Shown here: one piece after another, positions 32,800-45,050 of the stretch | Layout: each line of letters starts with the position of its first letter | Position numbering within the stretch: the first letter of the stretch is position 1 | Assembly (NCBI GenBank): GCA_018340375.1 | Contig: JAFFJZ010000006.1 | Coordinates: forward strand, 21,024,001 to 21,088,000 | Direction of reading: 5' to 3' | Source of the DNA: Gonatopus flavifemur | Taxonomy: Eukaryota; Arthropoda; Insecta; Hymenoptera; Dryinidae | DNA length: 64,000 nucleotides | Program-made: the position numbers and the translations under genes | The notes under the pieces: model-generated | Database searches by the model: none | Told to the model about the DNA's origin: nothing | The model's input: the letters and a program-made list of their open reading frames with translations, nothing else

Positions 32800-35700
32800 T
32801 TCAGAGGAATGGAAAACGTTCCATGTGTGATTTATTCTATCAACGCGAAAGTCAACGTAAAATCCCCAGAGTTTCTGGAAAGAAAATATTGAAACTTCGA
32901 ATTCAGGTCATATAAATTTATTCTCCTTGAATGCACTCACATTCGATCCTTTTCCAGTTCCTCCAGTTCCTAAAAGACATTCGTACTTGATAATAATATT
33001 ATTCTAATTATTTCAATTAGACACATTATTTCAATATTTCAGTGGACACAAAAAACAATTCTTGACACCGAAGAAAAACACATAAAATACAAATTTAATC
33101 ACCACATTATTCACTTCTTCAGCCACCCTTGTAAAGTAGTTGATTGTATGTCATAACTTTTATTGAAAAATGTATAAATGATAAAATAATGTTTACCAAG
33201 TCATTGAGTGCCAGATAGAGCAGTACAGATGACAAAGTATAAAAATTTGAACTTTAAAATGAATGCGCGATCTCTGAACTATATCACATTGGCCTCAGCT
33301 TTTTGGGGCTCTTATTTATTTACGAGAAATCTAGTCACATTATCCAAATCTGTATTCTATAAACTGGATAGGTCTGAATAAGAGCGCTCTCTTAACTGGC
33401 TCACCAGCGATGTGAAAGTTAACTCTACTTCATATTTTCTAATTCGTATTACCTCTGATGAATAATTTGAATTTGTTCGAAATAAGAAGAAGATCGTTTA
33501 CTTATATTCATTCTGCGAAGCATTCCAGAAAAATCATAGTCAAAGTATCTCATAGGACAGCCAATTCGAATAGCAACGAGACTTTGAAACTTGTGCCGCA
33601 CATTCTCAATTCACACTCAAATATTATTCCTCAAGTACAAATATCGGATAGATCTTGAAAGAAAATAATGTACTACTTTCAATTACCCTTCGAAATTACA
33701 TCTTTGCAATTTCGGAAAAATCTTGAACGAAGCCGAGATTTTTTAATGCAGTAGCGCAAGTTTTCGTAAATCAACAAATTCAACAGAATTTCAAATACAG
33801 TTCGCAATCTTCTAGGGACATATTATAAGAGAATTTGTTTAATCGCAAGATTCTCATTACACAGCATTTTTCCAAGTTCAAATGGAAAGAATTCCGAATG
33901 CACCAAGAATTTGATTTATGTAATATAATATTGACTGTAAGTGATATACATCAGCAAAATATTGTGCATTCTCGAAATATTTTGTAGGAAAATATGTTCA
34001 GTTTGCTCGTGCGCTCGTGAGAACGTATATTCGTGACAGTTTTGAATGGAATGTGGAACAGGGACAGTTTTTCAAGTATAATTCACTGCGCCTGTCATCG
34101 GATCGGCTCCAATTAAACTAGAACCACTACGATTTACTTTGAATGGTAATAGAAATTGTCCCTGTCCCAGAATTAATTACGTCTTTTTTTTTCATATGTG
34201 ACTCGAAGTTCCTTTACAAATTACACCTGTTTGAATTTTTTTTCTTTCATTGGTTCGAATGATGTAAAAACATTTGTAGTTGAAAGAAAAAATTGTTTAA
34301 ATGACCCTTGATGCTAAATTGCAATTTTCAATTTTAATTGTAGCTTCTTGGACAGATTTGAAAAAGAAATACAAGCGATTTATAAAAGTTCAAAGATCGA
34401 TTTTTGGTGGAAAAAGAAGTTCAAATTCGTGTGAATTTGGGAAAAATCATTGTTTCTTTCATTCCTCATTGATGTGGAATTTCTTTGATAAATTTATGGG
34501 GATTATGAGAAAGAAAATTCTCTGTGTCCTAAGTGCATATGTAGAAATGTTATTCATACGTCTAAGTACGAAAAAACAATGAGAAAAAAATATCTCGACG
34601 AACTTTTAAAATATTGTTTTGATTGGTTTATTTCAACAACAACAAAATTCCTGGAAAAACGTATGATTTTCGACTATTCAAATAGATGTAACCCCTTAAA
34701 CAGGAATCTTGACGCAATTTAAAGCTCAATTAAAATTTAATTTCAACAGGCTTTCATTGATTCCATTGAATTGATTATTCAAACATATTTCTCCACAAAA
34801 AGAATTTGTCAAGCCCATCGGACATTCCGTCTTTCTCTTTCATTTTCTTGAATAAATTCTTTTGCGATGATTATTTATACTATTTTACATCATTCAGGGT
34901 GAACACCTGGTCTGACAAAACAAAAGCTGAGCAGATAAAACGTGATTCAGAAGCGTGTTCTGAACTTCTGATTGATTTTTTAAAGCTCTTCGCAAATGCA
35001 TATCTTCCTTTCAACCCAGAAAGTTACTTTTTTTGAATCAATGGAATTGGAGGAAGGAAGAATTCGAAAATTTTCTGGGTATTCAACTGTTTCGCTTTTT
35101 GAGAAAAATGAAAATAATTTTTAGAATAGTTCTTTTATACCAAATCTTGCAACTCGGAGTGTGAAAAGTAATTGGAACAATGAAAAGAGAACAAACAAAT
35201 ACACTAGGGATCAAAATTGTTCCCCGAGGTTTTTTTCAAAATTTGTTCACTGTATGATTACTTTGGAATCATGCAAAATTACTAAAACCAAAAAATCAAT
35301 GTAATAAGTTACGGAACTCAAATGAGAGCTGATAATAAAATCCAAGATGTTCAAAAATGCTCTCCCCTCTTGCAGCAAAAATTGTATCTCTCTTCAGGGA
35401 TTTTCCTGCACCATGGTACAGGGCAATTTCTAGCAGGATCGAATATCGTTCCACATGATTTTGCGATATTTTCTGAATTTGCGTCCGTGCTTCGTGAAAT
35501 TCTTATTGGTCTCTGTTCAACAAAACTCTCCAAATTCGGAATTTTTGTCACTCTTCCGTTCAAGGAAGGACATATTTTCCAATATTCCGACAATAATCAT
35601 ACAAATTTTCCACAAGATTTTTGTTTTGTTTCGAAACACGAAAATAATGTAGAAATGTTATTCCGAACAAATTCATTTTTTTCGAAAATTATATCGAAGG

Positions 35701-36979
35701 ATTCTTTAATAATTGAATGATATTCGATCATAACTTTTGAAGAATCCAATAAAACCTTATCCATTAGTTCATGAAATTCTTCCAAGCGTTTCAATTTGAC
35801 GAAGCAAATAAATACTCGACATTTACTTTTCTAAATTATATTTCAAAGCAAAAGAATTATGAAATTCTATTCATCGATCGAAAAAATTGATCAAAATGTA
35901 TGTATAAAATTTCATGCAGTTCCATTCCATTTATCATTTATTGACAATATATTTTATAAATTCCTTCAACTCAACTTAGACTCAATCCATTGAAGTTATA
36001 AAAAATGTTTGTTGAACAAAAAAATAAGAAAAAAAGTACGAGACATCTTTAGGATTTTTTAAAATAAAATATGACATAATTGAATGGAAAATTTTCTTTT
36101 CTGATTTAAAATTACAAGATATCCAAAAATCGATTTTCAAACATACGAACTCGTGTACAACAAATATTCAGTTTTCATATTCGATACGATCGAGATAAAG
36201 GATGCCAAAAACATGATTTTGAGAGAGTGAGATCAGTTTCAAATGACACGAACTTTCAACAGCTCCAGTTAGATCAGTGATGCTCATTTTATCCTAAAAA
36301 TACAAGAAAAAGCTCGGAGTTTGTGATATTTGTTAAAATTGGATACAATATTTGATTTGACAAAGGATTTCAGAAACGAAGAGGAAGGAAGAATATATCA
36401 TCCTTTGTTCAAATTCATGTATTTTGACCGAATATTTGTTGAACTTAGAAAACGAGAATGAATTCATGAATTTGTTTGAAAATTGAAATTTTCGTTAATA
36501 TTACTAAAAATCCTGTTCCAGAATAATCGAGAGTAAAATTTTAATATCGTGTCGTGATTACATATCATGTGAAGAATCATGTACAAAATTTTCTATGTAT
36601 ATATAAGAAATATTACAATATCTTTACGTAACTTACAAAATTGCAATAGGCCTAGTACAATCGTTTCCTCATTGCAATGTAACATATGAAAAATTCCATT
36701 CGACGATGTCCATGGTTACACAAGTACACGTAATCACAGAAAATCCACCAGTAGTATTATATACGCATACAAATATATATATCAATGTATACATCTATAT
36801 AGAGTTCACTTTTCTCACCATCACGACGCACTTGGATTGAAAAAAAAAACAGCAACAAACACTGTAAACGTACATATGCGTAAAATGTATGCGAATAAAA
36901 CAAAGATCCCTTCCACTTGACGAGTTGAGAATCTTCTTCATCGAGAGGGGAAGAAGAGAAGGGGTTGAAGTTTAATGTC
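32800..36979. other. No gene seen; AT-rich
   Basis: There are few repeats of any kind. The longest frame, 132 codons at 35322-35720, has no recognisable domain, and another frame overlaps it on the opposite strand. It lies downstream of mir-133 on the minus strand and could hold the tail of its primary transcript. Confidence 0.45.
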
Positions 36980-37053
36980 AACTAAAGCTGGTTGAAGGGG
37001 ACCAAATGCGTCAATCGTGCGGTATATTTGACCCGTGTTCAACCAGCTAAGCT
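36980..37053 (-). ncRNA. mir-133: mir-133 precursor hairpin
   Basis: Read on the minus strand, the 3' arm (plus positions 36984-37005) contains TTGGTCCCCTTCAACC followed by AGCT, matching mature miR-133 as I know it for at least the first 20 nucleotides. The last two bases read TT where the usual form is GT. The 5' arm (about 37026-37048) begins AGCTGGTTGAA and ends GGGTCAAAT, as in the miR-133 star strand of flies. The arms pair across a loop of about 19 nucleotides. miR-133 is a deeply conserved muscle microRNA that in several animals lies within tens of kilobases of mir-1. I looked for miR-1 on both strands here and did not find it. The processed strand should be the 3' arm (seed TGGTCCC). 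The primary transcript would start at higher coordinates; the GC-rich block at 38500-38800 is a candidate. Transcript ends are unknown. Confidence 0.93.
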
Positions 37054-37436
37054 TAACATTACATCCCATTACATCCCATACGTATACGGTCTCTTCTCAC
37101 ATTTTTTTTGTTCACTTTTCATCATGATATACGTCTTTTTTCAAATTTTCACATCTTCTTCCGAATCTTCTCGAGTTTGATTCTTGCTGAATAACACTCA
37201 ACCCACACACGACGACGTTGCGTGAAATATAGAAAATGATATATGTATAGTATTTATGTATATATAAATATACTTTGTCCGTCTTTCACTCATTGAAGGC
37301 ACGTGTAGGAACCGGGTAGAGCGAAACCAAAAAGAAGAAATTGCGAACGAGGGTATAAGCACCTATTCTCGTCCCGACGTAACACGAGACGCGTGTGTTA
37401 AATATAAACCAACGACGGTGAGACTCGAGTCGTTGT

Positions 37437-37464
37437 CCTCTCTCTCTCTCTCTCTCTCTCTTTC
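37437..37464. repeat. CT/GA microsatellite upstream of mir-133
   Basis: About 13 CT units, some 400 bp upstream of the precursor on its own strand. GAGA runs occur in many insect promoters, but simple slippage is enough to explain it. Confidence 0.95.
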
Positions 37465-37684
37465 ACTCTCCATCTCTCATACATAAAATCAAATATATAT
37501 TTATTTCTCTCTACAAAAAATGATGTGTTTTTAATAAAGGAAAAATCGCCATACCTCGATATCGATGTCTCAACGTTGTGGAATCAATTCTCTCTTTTAC
37601 ACACTCTTTAAATGAAATGATTAAATTTCATCTTCCCACTCGAGAATGATTATGCACTTCTATATCGTAAACATGTAATTCACT

Positions 37685-37727
37685 GATATATATATATATA
37701 TACATACATATATATATATATATATAT
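37685..37727. repeat. TA microsatellite
   Basis: Two TA runs separated by TACATACA. Confidence 0.95.
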
Positions 37728-38060
37728 CTAGGGATCTGTATCTCTCACACGTAGGAAGGACTAGTTTTGGTTTTTACTCTTCTCTTGGAGGGAAAAAACA
37801 CTTCTCAATCATCACAAAATGTAATTAATTATTTTCTTTTATTTTCGTCATCTCATCTCGCTCGAGAAGCAAAAATTATTCCAGATGTTCCGTCGGATGA
37901 TTTGAATCCGGCACTGCTCCGCTGCTCCTACTATTACTACCATTGCTACTACTACTAATACTACTTTGAACTGCCGCTACTACTACATTTCTGAGACCGA
38001 CTTAGATATTTTCGGCGACGTTCCATCGGTTCTCGAGCGAGGGAGAAGAAGAACGAGAGG

Positions 38061-38087
38061 CAGAAGAAGAAGAAGAAGAAGAAGAAG
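38061..38087. repeat. AGA microsatellite
   Basis: About nine AGA units on the plus strand. Confidence 0.95.
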
Positions 38088-38499
38088 TGGAAGTAGAGTG
38101 GGAACGTGAGATGATGTTAAAGAAATCGGTATTCGATCGAAATAAACGTTTTTAAAATTAGAACCGACGGAGAGCGATGAGATAGGTATGCTTGTGTCAG
38201 AGAGTCCGTAACCTACGATCCTCGAGTTCAAACGGATTCAAGTTCGTGATCGATTCTCTTCGTCTCTTCACTTCGGTGTCTGACCAATCACGCCACTGTT
38301 ACTACTACCAACGTTTGACGATCCCCTCGCTGACACCAGAAATCAAACAAATCCTCAACAGTGGACGGAATTGATGAAAATTCCATCCTGGGAATGAATC
38401 AAAAATTCATTCGACTCGAGAGATTTGGGAAGAATGAAGAAAACGAGAGAATGAGTGAGAAAGACAGAGAAAAAGGAGGAAAGAGAGAGAGTTTCTGTT

Positions 38500-38800
38500 T
38501 AGGCCGACCAGAACGTGAACGTACTACTTGGTTGGGCGTCCGGGCCCGCACTGTGCAACCGACGGCGGGCGTCGCGACGCTTCCCCGCCCGCACAGCAAA
38601 ACTGTGCTCCGTGCATAAGGGGTGGCTGGCTGGCTCGCTGGCTGGTATAGCGGCGCAGGCCACAGGCACACAGACAGAAGAGTTGAGAGTCGAGATATTA
38701 CCTAGCGAGGGTGGGGTGCACGTCAGCGCCCCGCGTCTGCGCCAACCTTACCCTTGCGCTTGGTGCGGAACACAACGCACCTAACCCTGTGTCGTCCTGT
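38500..38800 (-). promoter_or_regulatory. GC/CpG-rich block, candidate promoter or first exon
   Basis: This is the only clearly GC-rich, CpG-dense stretch in an otherwise AT-rich window. It holds several GCG and CCCG runs around 38540-38600 and no transposon signature. On the minus strand it contains GCTAG|GTAAT (GT at plus 38700-38701), which fits a 5' splice donor. It lies about 1.6 kb upstream of mir-133 on the same strand, and CT/GA and TA microsatellites lie between them (37437-37727). Open frames of 85-103 codons cross it on both strands, but they overlap a CCAG microsatellite and resemble no protein. Promoter or 5' exon identity is inference; an unrelated regulatory element or a plus-strand promoter is equally possible. 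Confidence 0.3.
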
Positions 38801-38864
38801 TCCCTAAAACCCACCCTTTCTTCTTCTTTTCTCGAGCGAGACTCGATTCTCCTTTCAACCCACC

Positions 38865-38865
<1 letters not shown>

Positions 38866-38904
<39 letters not shown>
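38866..38904. repeat. CCAG microsatellite
   Basis: About ten CCAG units. The Ala/Ser/Gln/Pro-repeat or Gly/Trp/Leu/Ala-repeat frames across it are artefacts of the repeat. Confidence 0.95.
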
Positions 38905-39205
38905 ACCCTTACCGCTTGCATTTAGAATTTGGAAATCCATATATACATATATACACATACATACATTACCTACCCACGCCCTTTCCCTACCTCTTTCTCT
39001 CGCTCTTTCTCCCGTCCTCTAACGTTCCATTACTCTCTACGTTCTCCCATACACATCGCCCTATGGAAAATATGAATTTGGGTCAGATACCAGCCGCCGT
39101 GCCCTAATGAACCTTTAATGTGACCCATTTTTTCTTTCTTCCCTTCCCTTTTTTCCCTGCCGCTGCCATCGTCATCGGGGTGGTGTCGAAGGTGGTGGTA
39201 ATAAC

Positions 39206-39246
39206 AGTGGTAGTAGTAGTAGTCGTAGTAGTAGTAGTAGTAGTGG
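39206..39246. repeat. GTA microsatellite
   Basis: GTA/AGT units with one CGT interruption. Confidence 0.95.
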
Positions 39247-40296
39247 CAACGGCAGTGGCGTTAACTGGCTAGAGTACGCGTGCCTGAAACTGAAAATTTT
39301 CTTTCCTCCTCCCGGCGGAGGAACCCTCCGCGTTACGATTCTCTCTTTATCGTGGTCTCCGGTCTGTCTCGACCGCCTATCACCGCTATGTGTTATTCCT
39401 ATTCGAGCTACACTCGAGGACATACAACTCGGTATCTTAGACTCTCATGTATGCATATATATATACACATAAGTATATATGTATAAATGCATGTATATCT
39501 AGTGATATGTAATACGATGTTCAAAGTATATCGTTGGAGAGAAGGTATGGATTTCACTTAGGGAGCTCTAGTTAACAAATCGGTGGTGATGTAATGTGTA
39601 ACTATTGTGCAACCGTTGGCTTTTCTGGGATTGAAAATCCTTTTTCATCTTGTGAATTATTTTCTTTTTGTTTCTATAAAAGAATCGAGTAAAATCAAAA
39701 GAATATCTTTTAAGCGCTCGAATCTCAGGTTCGTGACTGGAAAAATAAAGTCTAATTTCAAAAGTCTTGTGCACGTTGATTTCGTGTCCTGCTGACTGAA
39801 ATCGAGGGATGTTCTCAAAGCGGTATCAGAGTTTTCGATACGTGGGGCAGGTTCTGATTTTGAAATTCCGCAATGTTTTTTTGTGCTGAAGAAAAGTAGG
39901 ATTATCATTTGGATCGATGAAATTGTTAGATTCATTTGAAGTTCATCGTTGATTTTCTTTTTCAATCATGGGAAAAGAATGAATTATCATTTTCACCGGG
40001 ATTCCGGTTCCTATATGGACAGCAAGGAATATTTGCCATGTATGCCGGAATTCTCATTCAATTTAACAAGAATTTTGGTAAAGGTAACGAATGAGGTGAA
40101 TGGCTATAATTTCAAGCTCTTGTGAGGAAATTATGCATATTTTTCTGTACAAAACGTCACAAATCCATGTACACAATTTGTTTACAATTGCTTAATGATG
40201 AATTTTATCAATGACTTGACGAAATAATATCCAGTGACAAGGTTATAGTCATTCATCTTATGTTCCATATAATAATCGGAGCTCCAGCAAAATTAA

Positions 40297-40823
40297 CCCT
40301 CAAACGGTAACCATGGGTTATTTGTGCACAGACCAAAGTCCAAAGTTGGTCCATTTGCATTTTGATGTAATAGTCATGTGGAAGCATCTATCGTGTCATT
40401 TTCTCGTGTTCTTCTCCCTCGAACGGAATCAACGTAAGAAGGTTGAAGTATCCAGAATCAAGTTTGAAGAATACCCTATTATCCCCCGTTCAAATTTGAT
40501 ACTCTTTCCCCATCTCACAGTAATGTGGTATTTTTTTTCCCAAAAACACACGATTTTTTTGTTTCAAAAATCTTCAAGTGCTTAAAAATCCATGGAAATA
40601 ACACTTTTGTCTTCATTTTGTGGCACGAATGTTGAAAAATACACGTTGAAATGATAAATGTTGGCGATTCAAATTCTGGGATTTCAAAATAGACTGCTCA
40701 AACTACGTTCATAAATTCTTGCAGATTTTTTCGAATATATTGAAACAGTTTGAAATACGCAAGACATGAATGACCCATGGTTACTGTTAAAGGGTGTTGG
40801 AAAAAGACGTTACCGTTCGAGGG
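40297..40823. mobile_element. piggyBac-like non-autonomous element
   Basis: CCCTCAAACGGTAAC at the left pairs with GTTACCGTTCGAGGG at the right (14 of 15). TTAA lies at 40293-40296 and TTGA at 40824-40827, as expected for a TTAA duplication with one substitution. Inside each end is a second inverted pair, AACCATGGGTTA against ACCCATGGTTAC. TTAA plus CCC ends fit piggyBac-like elements. No transposase is present; a 90-codon open frame (40313-40585) matches nothing known. Confidence 0.6.
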
Positions 40824-40944
40824 TTGATACCTGGTAGTTCATTCTTTTCCATGATGAATCAGCAGTGATGTTTAGTTATTTTGATTTGGATAAATTTTTT
40901 TTCTCTATCGTCGTTTATCGCATAGAAAAATTCAATACTTTTTA

Positions 40945-41199
40945 CACGGAAAAACAAGGATCGCTGAAAAATATTCGTAGTGTGAGTCTACTAAAAATTC
41001 GTAGTCGATGCGTTAACAATTGATAAGTTCACTGTGAAGAATAACAATGAAACTATCAACTGGTCATATTGTGACTACGAATTTTTGGTAGACTCACTAA
41101 GAATATTTTCCAGCGATCCTCTTTTTTCCTAAATTGACAGTCATTTTTCTAAACATTGATAAATTTTTTCTAAATATCAATAGACCCGGTCTTTCCGTG
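40945..41199. mobile_element. MITE with CACGGAAAAAC ends, TA TSD
   Basis: The outer ends are CACGGAAAAAC and GGTCTTTCCGTG, with TA on both flanks. A long inner pair links AGGATCGCTGAAAAATATTC with GAATATTTTCCAGCGATCCT, and AGTCTACTAAAAATTCGTAG with CTACGAATTTTTGGTAGACT. The outer 70 bp on the right lie beyond the inner palindrome, so the element may be composite. Confidence 0.8.
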
Positions 41200-42076
41200 T
41201 AAAATGAAATTGAAATGTCAAGTGAAAGGGAATTTGAAACGTTGATTGTCGTTGAAGATGTGAAAAATTATAATTTATCGTGAAAATTTGTTCCAGGGCA
41301 TCACATACAAAACTGAAATTCAAAAGAATAAAATCAGAAGATTCAGGGTTGTGAATTGAAGAATATGTTCATTGAAGATTTGATGAATTTTAGTGTTCAT
41401 TATGCAGTTTTTCACATAAAGAATTTATTACATTTCATATTAAAATATTGAATTCGATAATATAATTCTTAATGTCCAGAATTTTCTTTTGAATTTTAAC
41501 AACATATTTATGAAATTTAATGAATCATTGTTACATTCTAGCAAGAAATTCTGAAATTCCGTCACTAATGTTGAATTGAAAAACTATTATTAAATGTGGA
41601 AAGATTTTCGTAGTAAATTCAAAAGTTTTTCTACATTGAAGAGTGGTATTCTTGATGATACTCGTATAACAGTATTTAGAATATGAATACTGAATGAAAA
41701 ATATATGTCATTCGTAAGTTATATATTATTTCTACTCCAGCTGACTCAGGAAAATCGCGAAGAAGTTGAAACTGTGTTCTTTAGGACTCGAATGCGACAT
41801 GAAATCAAGCATCTTCACATTCTATGTCATAGATTCAGTACGCTCCATTGCAGTTAGGACAATACAGAAGAGTTTGCGTTGAAACTTGAACTTATTTATT
41901 TCGCACTTTGTTATTCCATTTTTTTTCTGTGTTTCCAAACCCCCGGTGGATCCAAAAAATAATTCTTCGCATAAAACGTTATGCGAGAACTTCGTACATC
42001 AATAATATAAAATTCTGTATCGCGGAGAATTTTATACAATTCGTGTAAAATCTTCTCAAAATATTAACAGTGAGTC

Positions 42077-42093
42077 AAAAAAAAAAAAAAAAA
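42077..42093. repeat. A17 homopolymer
   Basis: An uninterrupted A run. It could be the tail of a retroposed sequence, but nothing upstream looks like one. Confidence 0.9.
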
Positions 42094-43068
42094 CCCGAGT
42101 GGGAAAACTTTCTATTTTGTTGGATTTTTATATAAATTGGATAAAAATTGCATACAATGGGATAGTTCATGTATAAATTACATGTGATTCTGGCTTGAAG
42201 AATGATTTTATAAAATTTATATAGCAATTTTGTACAGAAATTGTTAACACATTCTATATAAATTATTTTTAAACACAAATAATATATGAAATTAAAGAAT
42301 AATATAAATATGTGAATTATTCAAATCAGAAATCAATACAAGTGTTCTCAATTGTAAGTTCTATATGAACTGAATGAATTATTACTATTCAGTACATGAT
42401 TTCATACAAATTATTTAATTTTCATAAATTCTTTCAACAATTCATGACTATACATAGAGGATTCCAAGCCCAATCGATTATTTCCTCAATATTTTGACAT
42501 TGCTCAATACCCATTGGAAAACCCTCTCTCGTGAAATTTGAGATATTCTTCATCCTATCCGTTCGAAAAATATCGAATTTAAACGGTTTTTTTTTTCGTT
42601 GTTTTACACATAACTTCGTTAATATTGGTTCGAATTGGAAATTCTTTTCAATTTTCCTACAATGAGAAAAATGATCTATTATGAATTACTAGACTTGCTA
42701 GTTTATTGAGGATTGAAAAATGTTATTATTCCATCATTAACTCACAGAAAGTCTGGTACTTTTGAAAAGAATGTTTGCAGGGTGTCCAGATTCTGGAAAG
42801 TCAGGGAAGTGAAAATCGGTCAGGGAAAGTCAGGGAATTATTCAAAAAGTGGGAAAAGAAGCATTTTTTCTGGTAGTTTTGTATTTCAATAAAATAAAAG
42901 TTTTGATTCATATTTTTTCAACTTCAGAAGTTTGTCAAGAAATAAAATTGTGTGTTCAAGGCTGAATTCCAGATACAAAATTTATTACTACACGGAAAGA
43001 AAACTAACGAAAATCGCATAGACACTTTCCGTACACGGAAAAAATTAGTCGACCGAATTTTCGTGAAC

Positions 43069-43277
43069 TATGTCACTTTTGGGAGGATCTCAAATTCGAG
43101 AAAAATTCGTACACTAGATTTCAATAATTTGTTGACATCGTCCATTGTTTCAACAATGGAATTCACTTGAGTAGAAAATTTCAATGTTATCGTCGAAATA
43201 ATGAAAAGAGTCGACGAATTATCAAAATCCAGTATACGAATTTTTTTCAAATTTGTGCTCCGTCCAAAAGTGACATA
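43069..43277. repeat. Hairpin MITE nested in the CAGGGTGTCC element
   Basis: TATGTCACTTTTGG...AAAAATTCGTACACT pairs with AGTATACGAATTTTT...CCAAAAGTGACATA over about 68 bp at roughly 80 percent. Short open frames on the two strands are mirror images caused by the palindrome and should not be called genes. CACGGAAA words sit just outside the left arm. Confidence 0.65.
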
Positions 43278-43494
43278 CCCAGTCAACAAAAATTTGGATT
43301 ACTTATTTTTCTCCTGTACTTTGACGGTGTAAAGTTATTGTATTTCAAATACACGAATTTATAACTACAATACTATAAAAGCATGGATTGCAAAGCAATT
43401 GATATCATTAGCAAGTTTCACATGAAATCGATGTGATGAAATAAAAGTCAATATATTTTATAATTGCCTGGCTATTATTTTCTGAATTATCTCC

Positions 43495-43844
43495 ATAATA
43501 TCCCACAGAGCACTCGTTGTCTAAAATATATCTCAAGAAATAATTAAGAACAATGCAAGAAGTCTTATGCAACATGAATAGAAATCTTTTAGAAGTCTTA
43601 AACTGTTTTTATTTCTGACAGATATCTTCAAGAACGTTTTTAGAAACCTTTGGGAATTATTAGAAAGATATCTTTCAGGAAATTCTGAGAGGTTTCTGAA
43701 AACGTTCCTGAAGATATCTTTCAGAAGGAAGAACAGTTTGAGACTTCTGAAAGATGTCTATTCATGTTGCATAAGACTTCTTGCATTGTTCTCAATTATT
43801 TCTTGAGATATCTTTTAGACAACGAGTGCTGTGTGGGATATTAT
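43495..43844. repeat. 350-bp near-complete palindrome
   Basis: ATAATATCCCACAGAGCACT pairs with AGTGCTGTGTGGGATATTAT, and pairing continues through AATGCAAGAAGTCTTATGCA, ATATCTTCAAGAACGTTTT and their complements almost to the centre near 43670. Arms are about 170 bp. It lies within the 42778-44028 element. Confidence 0.78.
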
Positions 43845-44066
43845 TGCATAATTTATTACAGGTTTTTGATCTCATAGTTGGAGACAAAATAGAATAAGAC
43901 AGACAAGAAAGGGTAAATATATCATATAATATCAATATTAGAAATAAAACATTTTGGTCAGGGAAATTGGACTTGATAGTCAGGGAAAAGTCATGGAATT
44001 TATTTTCTCAAAGTCTGTGGACACCCTGGTTTGGTATATAACTTCAAAATGCAAGTATATCCTTAA

Positions 44067-45046
44067 TCCTCAGTTACCACACGTATTTTCGCATGCTTCC
44101 GTTGACCTTTTGTTGTGATTTGCAATCAACCGAATGAAGTTCTTTCCATGATTAAAAATGTACTATGGTTCTTGAACTTGGTCCTTGTTCTGGTTTCAAC
44201 CCTAGTAGAAATTTGACAGGGAAGTTCCTATTAGAAGCATGGCCCTTGTAAAGTTGCAATAGGGAACTCCTAATTAAGGAAAACTTTTGATTACCTCATC
44301 AGGTCCTGACATGGCATCCTGTTGAGGACCTTACAACAATGTAACGCGAGGTTGTTGTTGACAGGTCCCAGTCATATTTTCCCTTTCAGTAACTCAGACA
44401 TGGTATTCCTACCACAACCTGATCAGGATTCCCTTGACTCATCTGTATTTGAATTGTGAGGTAACTGTCAAGATATCTTGTTCGAGGCTTGATCAGGATT
44501 GCCTTGGCTAATCCGTATTTCATTCATGCGATAACCGACAAGACAGCCGAATCAGGACCTGATCAATTCAGAACTATGAATGAATTCTCACAGGACTCAT
44601 TAGAAATTTACCTGTCTGTTTTAAATGTTCAACTGAGGTATATTTGGATCATCAGTAGAATTTCTCCTGTTGGGGAAATTCCAAAAAATTTGATGGAAAG
44701 TGAATTCCATGAAAATCAAATTAAATGTTGGAATACAGCTTAGATGGGGAATTCAATTCCTGATTGGGAATTCAATTACTACCCTAATCAGATCCTAATT
44801 GAGAAACGTTTGGTTTTCCTGATCGGGACCTTGTCTTTTTCCTGCGTTACATTTTTGTCAGAGCCTTATCAGATATTCAAGTCAAGCCCTGAACAGAAAT
44901 CAGGCATCAGGCCTGATCTGGACCTGATGTTTTTCATATCAAAATTTCTACTAGGGAAATTGTACCTCTTCACCCCTATGTACAGAAGATCAGATTTCCG
45001 AAAACCTCTGGTGGTTCCCTTTTGACCCCCGTGGGGTAACTGAGGG
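44067..45046. mobile_element. piggyBac-like element with TTAA TSD
   Basis: TTAA flanks both sides (44063-44066 and 45047-45050). The left end TCCTCAGTTACCACACG and the right end CGTGGGGTAACTGAGGG form an inverted repeat. TTAA duplication with CCCT-type ends fits piggyBac-like elements. Another inverted pair, CCCTAGTAGAAATTTGA at 44200 and AAATTTCTACTAGGG at 44956, marks a probable nested element of 757 bp. No transposase is visible. Confidence 0.65.
44200..44956. mobile_element. CCCTAGTAGAAATTT element nested in piggyBac-like host
   Basis: The termini CCCTAGTAGAAATTT and AAATTTCTACTAGGG are perfect inverted repeats. The interior has two direct repeats of about 60 bp starting TGATCAGGATTCCCTTG (about 44420) and TGATCAGGATTGCCTTG (about 44490), and several CCTGATC or GATCAGG words. 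No duplication is convincing. Confidence 0.6.
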
Positions 45047-45050
45047 TTAA

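Larger units (their letters stand above)
42778..44028. mobile_element. CAGGGTGTCC element with two nested hairpins
   Basis: CAGGGTGTCCAGA opens the element and its counterpart GTGGACACCCTG closes it. GTCAGGGAA motifs recur in inverted order inside both ends. GTTTG flanks both sides (42773-42777, 44029-44033), a possible 5-bp duplication. Two unrelated hairpins sit inside, at 43069-43277 and 43495-43844. No transposase is seen, so it is non-autonomous. The superfamily is not certain from the sequence. Confidence 0.72.

Noticed and set aside
35322..35720. 132-codon open frame
   Set aside because: No recognisable domain, AT-rich composition, and an overlapping 80-codon frame on the opposite strand; probably chance.
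38698..39022. Frames with Ala-Ser-Gln-Pro or Gly-Trp-Leu-Ala repeats
   Set aside because: They are translations of the CCAG microsatellite at 38866-38904.
43068..43289. Similar short proteins read from both strands near 43.1 kb
   Set aside because: They are mirror images produced by a hairpin MITE, not genes.
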